Below, in pieces: positions 33,495-39,353 of a DNA stretch of 39,353 nucleotides. Within the stretch, counting starts at the first letter, position 1. Every line of letters begins with the position of its first letter. The position numbers and the translations under genes were made by a program. This DNA is from Planctomycetota bacterium (GTDB lineage: Bacteria; Planctomycetota; JAJSAM01; JAJVHW01), in NCBI GenBank assembly GCA_024280885.1, contig JAJRPF010000054.1:1-39353 (forward strand), in the 5' to 3' direction. The notes beneath the pieces are model-generated. The model did not search any database. It was not told the origin of the DNA and worked only from the letters and a program-made list of their open reading frames with translations.

Positions 33495-33890
33495 TCAGAG
33501 CGGCATGGATTTCGTCATCAACTCGACCCACGTCCGAGTCTCCTGCTCCTTGTACGCCACGAGAATCTCCTTGCCGCTCTCCACGAAGTTGACGATCTCG
33601 CTTGCCAGGTCACGCGGGTAATCGACGTAGATGTTCCTCTGGCACGTGTCGTAGTTCGCCGGACGGACGTTGTCAGGAGCCTGGAAGAAGATGAAGACTG
33701 TCCGTGAAGGCGTTCGCGTGCATCCGCATCCGCACGGACACGGTGTCTCTTCCTCCACGGTCTCGGCTTCGTACAACGTGACGGACGGCACGAGGTTGTA
33801 GGTCGCCTCGTACTTCGGGTCCGCACCGACCCACTTGACTGCATAGCGTCTCGGCGTGAACGGACCAGTCGGTGCTACGTCATCGGTCAT
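33495..33890 (-). CDS. Small Cys-rich hypothetical protein
   Basis: I do not recognise this 131-residue protein. Start ATG 33890 has GGGGAG six bases upstream. It contains a tight cysteine cluster, CPCGCGC, in the middle (near residue 53), which could bind zinc or a metal, followed by a beta-rich segment (TVFIFFQAPDNVR) and an isolated Cys in YDTCQRNIYVDYP. No signal peptide. The predicted globular, mixed character and ribosome binding site argue that it is real. It stands alone between a plus-strand gene on each side. Confidence 0.65.
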   Translation of the reverse strand: MTDDVAPTGPFTPRRYAVKWVGADPKYEATYNLVPSVTLYEAETVEEETPCPCGCGCTRTPSRTVFIFFQAPDNVRPANYDTCQRNIYVDYPRDLASEIVNFVESGKEILVAYKEQETRTWVELMTKSMPL

Positions 33891-34112
33891 CGTGATCTCC
33901 CCGTGAGTTGCTTCCATGCGGTGTGTCATTGCGCGCTACAAGCCGCGCCGATGCAGTAGAACGGAACTGCACAGGGCGATCACGCTGTTCGCGATCGGCC
34001 CCGTGACGGAGCGGGTTGAGAGATTCGAGGTTCCGCGCGACGCGGTTGGGCCAGATGTGATTCGTGCCTGGTGAGATTCGGGCCCGGTGAGAGGTGTGTG
34101 GGGGCGCTCGGT
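33891..34112. other. Divergent gap with a 16-bp direct repeat
   Basis: This gap lies between two divergent genes. Near its right end a 16-bp unit (GATTCGKGCCYGGTGA-like) is duplicated head-to-tail at 34059-34074 and 34075-34090, with few mismatches. No promoter boxes could be assigned. Confidence 0.4.
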
Positions 34113-36761
34113 GTGAAGAGTCGATGGCGTCTGATTGGCTTCGTTGTGCTGGCGATCTCGGCGGCGCTTCTGTGGTCACTCTCAGACTCAGGCGACAACG
34201 GGGCGCCACCGGAGAGAGAGGGCGTCGCTTCGCTCGTGCATCGCCCTGGCAACGTCTCGCCGGATGCGATCGATCGCAGCGATGGCGATGCGGAGGCGGG
34301 CGATGGCCGCACGCGGGCCGATGCCACGGAGTTGGTCCAGGACGGGCGCTCCGACAGCGATCAGGCGGCGGACGGCCAGACGTCGCAGTTGGACGATCCG
34401 ATTGCTCGCGTACGCCGCCAGGAACACGATGCGCTCGCCCCGCTGATCCCCGGCCTGTCTCGGCCTGCCCTGGTATCCGTGTGGATGGGCGAGACCGACA
34501 TCGCATCGCAACTGGTCCAGGCGGATGGACCGCCGCGAATCGAAGTACGCGTGTTCGGGGACAGCGATCTCGAGCCTCTCGTCGGCGCCCGCGTCTCGCT
34601 GTACCAGGGGCGCGACGTACAGGTTGTTGGAGTCACCGGTGCCGACGGCCGTGTGATCATCCGGAGCCCGGAGCCCGGGGAGTACGTCGTCCGGATCGAG
34701 GCGGACGACCACGTACCCCTTGTGGATGACGGCATCGTCGTCGAGGCGGGGCAATCGCGCCTCATCGAGGGGCGCATGGAACTCGGCATCCCTGTGCTGG
34801 GAACCGTCGTGCGAGAAGAAGACGGTACGCCCATCGAAGGCGCGAGCGTTCGTATCCTCTGGTGGCGATCGGACGGCATCCTTGAGCCCTACGACGAGGA
34901 CGAGATCGGAGGCTGGCGGCTGACAGACTCGTCGGGGCGCTTCCGGTTCGACGCCGTGCCCCCCGAGTCACGCGCGAGCTTCGAGATCGATGCGCCGGGA
35001 CGGGGGCGACTCACCGAGGAGGTTCGTGTTGGCAGCGCCGCCAACTACGTGGGACGGTACGCGCTCCCCGTCGGCGCGGACCTCCGCGGCGTCGTACGTT
35101 TGCCGAACGGGGAGCCGGCGCCAGGCGCGACGGTGATCCTCTTCGACACGAGTTGGTGGCGCGATCAGTGGCGCGACGCGATCGAGGGCGCCGACCCGAA
35201 CGACGACGAGTGGTTGGATGCATTCCTGTTGGACGAATTCTTCTCGGTCGAGGAGCCGAGCCCGGACGCAACTCTTCACGCGTGGACCGACCGCGCGGGT
35301 GCGTATCGAGTCCGTGGGCTCCATGACGGCGCCTCGTACGCCATCTTCGCGATCTCCAAGCACCAGGGCTGTTCTCTCGCGCGTTCCGGCATCGTCGCGC
35401 GAGTCGACGAGGCGACCGCGGTTCCCGATCTCCTTCTGCGCGACTTCGGTCGGTTGGTCCTTCGAGTCGTGGACGGCAAGGGCGACGCGCTGACGGGGGC
35501 GACCATCCGCGGCGCGTTCCCGCTACGCGGTGAGCCTGAAGAAGTTGCCGGAGGCGAGTACGTCCTCGATCGCGCTGATCCTGTCGTTCACGCGGGCACG
35601 GTGCGCATGGCGGACGGTCGCCATACGAAGTTCGAGGCCAAGGTCTTGTCGGGGACCACGACTGACGTGCGTGTGGTGGTTGGCGACGGGCATGCTCTCT
35701 CCGGCGTTGTCGTCGACTCGTCGGGCGATCCGGTCTCCGGTGCTGAAGTCAGCCTCTACGGCGTTGGCGATAGGAAGGCCACGCGCAGCTTTGGCATCGT
35801 TACTCGCACCGGCAACGACGGCCGCTTCGCCGTCCGCGGGATGGCAGAGGGGAAGTACTGGGGAACCGTCACGTGCGACGGCTTCGTGGACGCCGCGCTG
35901 CCACCTCTCTCGATGCCCGCGCCCGCGCAGCGCATTGTCCTGCGACGCGGCGGAGCCGTTCGGCTCGACCTGCGGGTCCCCGCCGGAGGCGTCGCGCCGA
36001 CGAGCGTCACGCTCTTCGAGTTGCAACCGATGGAGATGGCCGGGCAAGCGCGACGGTTCTGGTGGCCGCACGAGGTGTTGGACTTCGGCGACGGTGCCCA
36101 CGAGTTCACGGATCTACGGGTCGGACCGATGCGGTTGGCGTTCGACGTGCCTCCGTATCGCGCGGTGATCCGTGACGTCGACATAGGGACCGATGGAGCC
36201 GTCGATCTCGGGCCGACCGAGCTCTCTCCCATGCTCGTGTTCCGCGGTCGTCTGGTCGATGAGTCGGGAGAGCCGATCGCCGGCGCCGGCTACCAATGCG
36301 TCGATACGCTTCTGCGCCCACGTGTCGGCGGCGACGATCCGTTCACTCGAGTTGGCGCCGACGGCCGATTTCGAATCGACTATGCAGAACCCGGACGAGG
36401 CATCCTGTGGGTCGCCGCGGAGGGACGCGCGTCGACAGCAGTCGTGATCGATGTGGGAGCGGATTTGCCGGAGGTCGACGTCACCGTTCCGCGTGGAGTC
36501 CTGATCGAAGGCGTCGCGCTCGACCGCGACGGCGCCCCGCTCGTGTCGCACGCCGTCGAGTTACGCCCGGTCGTCGAGCCGGCGGCCAACCTGGACGTGC
36601 GCCGCGGAGCACTTCAGGTGCTGCGCACCGACACCGACGGCCGGTTCAAGCATCGGTTCGCGCCCGGCACGTACGAGTTCCACAGGACGAGTTGGTGGGC
36701 CGAGGTCGGAACGGTACAGATCGTGGCAGGGGACGAACTGATCATCCACGACCCGCGCTAG
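34113..36761 (+). CDS. Large membrane-anchored carboxypeptidase-regulatory-like repeat protein
   Basis: This protein of about 882 residues starts with a basic N-terminus and one hydrophobic helix (LIGFVVLAISAALLWSL), then an acidic low-complexity linker. The rest is repeats of CarboxypepD_reg beta-sandwich type: EPLVGARVSLYQGRDV with TGADGRVIIRSPEPGEYVVRIEA, GTVVREEDGTPIEGASVRIL, GVVRLPNGEPAPGATVILF, GVVVDSSGDPVSGAEVSLYG and GRLVDESGEPIAGAGYQ. No catalytic domain seen. It resembles the protein at 12400-14550 in plan but not closely in sequence. I chose GTG 34113 (GGGGG upstream); the frame extends to GTG 34071, which would add 14 residues before the anchor. Confidence 0.82.
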   Translation: MKSRWRLIGFVVLAISAALLWSLSDSGDNGAPPEREGVASLVHRPGNVSPDAIDRSDGDAEAGDGRTRADATELVQDGRSDSDQAADGQTSQLDDPIARVRRQEHDALAPLIPGLSRPALVSVWMGETDIASQLVQADGPPRIEVRVFGDSDLEPLVGARVSLYQGRDVQVVGVTGADGRVIIRSPEPGEYVVRIEADDHVPLVDDGIVVEAGQSRLIEGRMELGIPVLGTVVREEDGTPIEGASVRILWWRSDGILEPYDEDEIGGWRLTDSSGRFRFDAVPPESRASFEIDAPGRGRLTEEVRVGSAANYVGRYALPVGADLRGVVRLPNGEPAPGATVILFDTSWWRDQWRDAIEGADPNDDEWLDAFLLDEFFSVEEPSPDATLHAWTDRAGAYRVRGLHDGASYAIFAISKHQGCSLARSGIVARVDEATAVPDLLLRDFGRLVLRVVDGKGDALTGATIRGAFPLRGEPEEVAGGEYVLDRADPVVHAGTVRMADGRHTKFEAKVLSGTTTDVRVVVGDGHALSGVVVDSSGDPVSGAEVSLYGVGDRKATRSFGIVTRTGNDGRFAVRGMAEGKYWGTVTCDGFVDAALPPLSMPAPAQRIVLRRGGAVRLDLRVPAGGVAPTSVTLFELQPMEMAGQARRFWWPHEVLDFGDGAHEFTDLRVGPMRLAFDVPPYRAVIRDVDIGTDGAVDLGPTELSPMLVFRGRLVDESGEPIAGAGYQCVDTLLRPRVGGDDPFTRVGADGRFRIDYAEPGRGILWVAAEGRASTAVVIDVGADLPEVDVTVPRGVLIEGVALDRDGAPLVSHAVELRPVVEPAANLDVRRGALQVLRTDTDGRFKHRFAPGTYEFHRTSWWAEVGTVQIVAGDELIIHDPR

Positions 36762-36884
36762 CGGGGCGCCCACGGTCATCGAAGCTTGGTGTCCATACGG
36801 CGGACTGCCACGAAGTGCCCAGCCGCGTGGGCGTACGGCGCAGCCGTGTTTGCGTTTGAGCACACTATCCTGGGATAGCACGGA

Positions 36885-36902
36885 CGTGCTCTGCGAAGCA
36901 CG
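36885..36902. terminator. Possible hairpin between convergent genes
   Basis: CGTGCT and AGCACG pair around a six-base loop in the 159-bp gap between two converging genes. A second near-palindrome CTATCC-TG-GGATAG lies just before it (36865-36878). No T-tract follows on either strand, so termination is only suggested. Confidence 0.25.
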
Positions 36903-36920
36903 CGTGCGGGTCGCCACCGA

Positions 36921-37613
36921 TCACCCCGCAGGCGCGGCGATGACCTCTTCGTACGGCTGGATGACGACGAAGCCGTCGCCCACGAACTCCATCTGGAACG
37001 ACTCGCCGCTCTGGCGTCCGAAGAGTGTCTTGAGCGAGATGTCGGTCTTGAAGTTGGGCGAGAGATTGCCGGACCACGCGACGGTCGCGTTCGGGTCGGT
37101 CAGGACCGGTTCACCCGGCTTGACGAGCAACGTGATCGGCTCGTAGTGCGTCGTGATGGCGATCAGCCCATGACCGGAGAGCTTCATGTTGAAGAGCCCT
37201 CCCGACATCATCGCGCTGACCTTCTTCATCATCTTCACGTCCCACTCGATCGATGGTTCGAACGCGAGGACGTCGTTTCCGTTCACGTAGATCGAGTCGC
37301 CCGCGAGACGCAGGATCGAGACCTTCTTGCCACCGTCGGCGAGATACAGCCGCCCCGCGCCTTCGACCTTCGTCAGCGCGACACCTTCGCCGGAGAACGC
37401 CTTCTTCAGCGCCATCCCGAAGCCGTGCTCCAGCACGCCCTCGCGCGTGAACGTCAGACCCCCGCGGTAGGCGACCATCGAGCCCATCTTCGTCCAGACC
37501 ATGCCGTCGACGTGGATCTCGAGCAACCGCTCGGTCTCGCGCTCGAACGCATCCCCGTCGCGCTCCTTCTGCGCCGTCCTCTTGATGAAGTCCTGGATCG
37601 AATGTGTACTCAC
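36921..37613 (-). CDS. AIM24 family protein
   Basis: This 230-residue protein belongs to the AIM24/YuaF-like jelly-roll family (PF01987), named for a yeast mitochondrial protein. Visible family features: LLEIHVDGMVWTKMGSMVAYRGGLTF, then GVALTKVEGAGRLYLADGGKKVSILRLAG, VNGNDVLAFEPSIEWDV, and a glycine-rich turn GGLFNMKLSGHGLIAITTHY. Bacterial function is not established; cell-surface or membrane-biogenesis roles have been proposed for relatives. The best start is GTG 37613, with GGAGGAG six bases upstream; ATG 37619 overlaps that site. It converges with the large surface-protein gene and is divergent from the pRiA4b gene. Confidence 0.85.
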   Translation of the reverse strand: MSTHSIQDFIKRTAQKERDGDAFERETERLLEIHVDGMVWTKMGSMVAYRGGLTFTREGVLEHGFGMALKKAFSGEGVALTKVEGAGRLYLADGGKKVSILRLAGDSIYVNGNDVLAFEPSIEWDVKMMKKVSAMMSGGLFNMKLSGHGLIAITTHYEPITLLVKPGEPVLTDPNATVAWSGNLSPNFKTDISLKTLFGRQSGESFQMEFVGDGFVVIQPYEEVIAAPAG

Positions 37614-37756
37614 GGTCATCTCCTCCGCCATAGCTCGTCCGCGTCCCGACAGATCCCTTCCAACAGCGAGGAGCAGGCCCCGGTTCAGCGACAAGCCGAG
37701 CCGACCGCCGGGTCTTCGGCGCCCGTGCGCCATTGCGTCGTTACGCTCTCGGCCAC

Positions 37757-39121
37757 ATGAGTACACACAGCGGAGGCGGCGACTCGAACCCACCCGGGCA
37801 GACCCGATCTCAGGAGCGCGCCGCGTGGATCGATGACATCGTCCCTGTCGTGGACATGTTGCTGCTCGACAGCATGACCGCTCGATGGCCGAATCCAGCC
37901 TCTGCGTTCCGGACCTTCTTCGGGCGTGTTCCCGAGAAGGAGGCGGACGGATCCGTCGACCTGGGACACGAGCGCGCGCACGCCGTCGTGAATTGGATGA
38001 CGTTGTTGCGACGCCCGCGGGTGACCAGCGACACCGTTGTCGAGGGCTTGGCGGAGGACGTGCGCCTCGATCCGGCGTTCCGCATGCACCTCGTCGACCG
38101 TGCTGAGGCGACTCCCAGTGTCTGGGTCACCCGCATGGCGAGCGCCGACGGCACGTACGTGGTCGAGGACGCGTTCACCGACGAGGTGCAGACGATCGTC
38201 CCCCTCGTGAAGGACGCGCTCCCACCTCCGCGCCACGCTCTGCCAGCGCTGCTCGTTCCCGCGGGGAGTTTCGTCCGGGTCCTTCCGATGGGGCCCGAGA
38301 TGGACGAGTCAGAGACGCAGCGAGCGATGCGCTACCTCTCTTCGTGCGGAATGGACGCGACGCTCACGACGCGTCGCGCATCGGCTCATCTCCTCGGACA
38401 TCTCTTCGATCTGCTCTCATCGGAGACACCGCGCCGCGTCGCCGCGCGGTCGCCGGGCCTCGGACCGGAGCGCCCGGCCAAGAAGCAGCGCACGACGACC
38501 AAGCGGAAACGCACGTCGAAGAAGGCGGCGCAGCGCAAGGGTTCGATCGTGCGAGGCGCGCTGCTCGACCTTTCGGTGACTCTCCTGCACACGAAGCCAG
38601 CTGTGCGCCGACGGTTCCTGCTTCGCCGCGGCGCCACGTTCGAGGATCTCAATCGAGCTATCCAGGACGCGTTTGGGTGGACGGACAGCCATCTCTGGGA
38701 ATTCCGGGACAAGCGCTTGCGGGAGAGCCTGGCAGGGCCGCGTCTCGAGTTTGACGGTGGGTGGATGGAGGACCGGGCCCCGGATGCGAGCACCGTACCG
38801 ATGACGCGTCACTTGCGCGCGGTCGGCGATGTCTGCAACTACACGTACGACTTCGGGGACTGCTGGGAGCACCGCGTGAAGCTGCTCGGCGGCGCCCGTG
38901 CGAGCGATGGGCTCGAGCGCGTACTGCTGTCGGGTGCGATGACGTGTCCGCCCGAGGACTGTGGCGGCGTCAGCGGCTACGCACACGCGAAACATCTCCT
39001 TGAGACCGGTGTGGATCCGGAGGAGAGCGACGGCCACGACCAAGACGTCCTCAATTGGCTCGGAGACTGGGATCCAAACAGCTTCGACCTGGCCACTGCG
39101 AAGGACTTCTTCGACTCGTAG
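37757..39121 (+). CDS. pRiA4b ORF-3-like protein with basic linker
   Basis: This 454-residue protein has three regions. The first 240 residues are not recognised (helical, with YVVEDAFTDEVQTIVPLV). Residues 240-265 are a Lys/Arg/Thr-rich linker (AKKQRTTTKRKRTSKK). The last 180 residues match the plasmid pRiA4b ORF-3-like domain (PF07929): LLHTKPAVRRRFLLRRGATFEDLNRAIQDAFGW, DSHLWEF, NYTYDFGDCWEHRVKLLG, and CPPEDCGGVSGYAHAKHLL. The domain is common on plasmids and in IS1096-type elements (as a passenger gene) but no function is established. The start is ATG 37757. It is divergent from the AIM24 gene. Confidence 0.83.
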   Translation: MSTHSGGGDSNPPGQTRSQERAAWIDDIVPVVDMLLLDSMTARWPNPASAFRTFFGRVPEKEADGSVDLGHERAHAVVNWMTLLRRPRVTSDTVVEGLAEDVRLDPAFRMHLVDRAEATPSVWVTRMASADGTYVVEDAFTDEVQTIVPLVKDALPPPRHALPALLVPAGSFVRVLPMGPEMDESETQRAMRYLSSCGMDATLTTRRASAHLLGHLFDLLSSETPRRVAARSPGLGPERPAKKQRTTTKRKRTSKKAAQRKGSIVRGALLDLSVTLLHTKPAVRRRFLLRRGATFEDLNRAIQDAFGWTDSHLWEFRDKRLRESLAGPRLEFDGGWMEDRAPDASTVPMTRHLRAVGDVCNYTYDFGDCWEHRVKLLGGARASDGLERVLLSGAMTCPPEDCGGVSGYAHAKHLLETGVDPEESDGHDQDVLNWLGDWDPNSFDLATAKDFFDS

Positions 39122-39290
39122 CGGCGGCAATCAGGCCGCGGGCAGCGGCGTGCGCCGAGGACGATCGATCCGCGGCCTCCCGCCGTCAGCACCGGCACGT
39201 CGCACTCGGCGAGTGTTTAGTGACCGAAAAGTCTGTCCTGTTTCGATGGCGTAGCAGGGGCTCTATGGCCGCCTCCGAGAGGAGGCAGGA
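39122..39290. other. Gap at right edge with no gene
   Basis: No gene seen. The last part (about 39215-39260) could be the end of an insertion element, because the following ORF has IS-like properties. No terminal inverted repeat can be tested since the other end is outside the window. Confidence 0.3.
39271..39286 (+). promoter_or_regulatory. Hairpin hiding a Shine-Dalgarno sequence
   Basis: GCCTCC (39271-39276) and GGAGGC (39281-39286) form a perfect six-pair stem with a GAGA (GNRA-type) tetraloop. The right arm contains GGAGG, the ribosome binding site of the ORF beginning at ATG 39291. The hairpin would block initiation on transcripts that include the left arm. Confidence 0.55.
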
Positions 39291-39353
39291 ATGTCAGAGA
39301 GCAAGGAGAAGAGGACCGTTGGTCGCGACGTAGCCGAGCGTAGCGAGGTGGAG
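39291..39353 (+). CDS. Start of an ORF cut by the window edge, possibly a transposase
   Basis: The frame runs from ATG 39291 to the edge, 21 codons: MSESKEKRTVGRDVAERSEVE. A strong GGAGG site sits just upstream. The charged Lys/Arg start followed by a short helix would suit an IS transposase OrfA or helix-turn-helix regulator, but 21 residues cannot establish that. Confidence 0.35.
   Translation, partial: MSESKEKRTVGRDVAERSEVE

Overview
The window is a high-GC, densely coded bacterial chromosome segment of about 30 genes on both strands, with mostly short gaps and no rRNA, tRNA or CRISPR array that I can see. The gene content fits Planctomycetota best: two secreted prenyltransferase/squalene-oxidase-repeat proteins with an ITGxxFAFDP-type C-terminus, two very large carboxypeptidase-regulatory-domain surface proteins, two sulfotransferases, frequent GTG/TTG starts and many genes with weak or absent Shine-Dalgarno sites. 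This is an inference from family content, not a placement by phylogeny.

Layout. 1-1.4 kb: a 5'-truncated HNH endonuclease gene whose stop lies in a six-copy 20-bp tandem repeat. 1.5-4 kb: a translationally coupled trio (TauE/SafE exporter, Aat leucyl/phenylalanyl-tRNA-protein transferase, lipoprotein metallophosphoesterase). 4-7.5 kb: tandem secreted alpha/alpha-toroid paralogues on the minus strand. 7.6-9.4 kb: a PHA-system protein, an aldo/keto reductase and an FKBP isomerase. 9.6-12.3 kb: a RecQ-like helicase with a phosphoribosyltransferase tail, and a very acidic protein. 12.4-14.6 kb: a carboxypeptidase-regulatory-like protein. 14.6-20.6 kb: a 1990-residue DUF4011/SF1 helicase/MTES_1575 nuclease protein. 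20.6-23.8 kb: M48 and M28 peptidases. 23.8-25.5 kb: an overlapping class IV aminotransferase/sulfotransferase pair. 25.5-26.3 kb: a lipoprotein with an in-frame UGA exactly where the first Cys of a CXXC motif should be. 26.4-29.6 kb: an ABC exporter, a sulfotransferase and an ICMT-like methyltransferase. 29.6-29.7 kb: a perfect 29-bp inverted repeat. 30-33.4 kb: a TM0106-type nuclease/helicase gene broken by an in-frame amber codon. 33.5-39.1 kb: a Cys-rich small protein, a second carboxypeptidase-regulatory-like protein, an AIM24 protein and a pRiA4b ORF-3-like protein. The right edge holds the first codons of another ORF behind a hairpin that hides its ribosome binding site.

The strongest candidate for something new is the UGA-containing lipoprotein at 25540-26268. 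I read it as a selenoprotein: a membrane-tethered thioredoxin-like protein with a Sec-Pro-Phe-Cys active site at the end of a long repetitive linker. Standard gene calling would split it into two meaningless ORFs. Also notable are the aminotransferase/sulfotransferase pair, which has the same domain pairing as a known plant fusion protein, the DUF4011 helicase (a possible single-gene defence system), and the amber-split nuclease-helicase.
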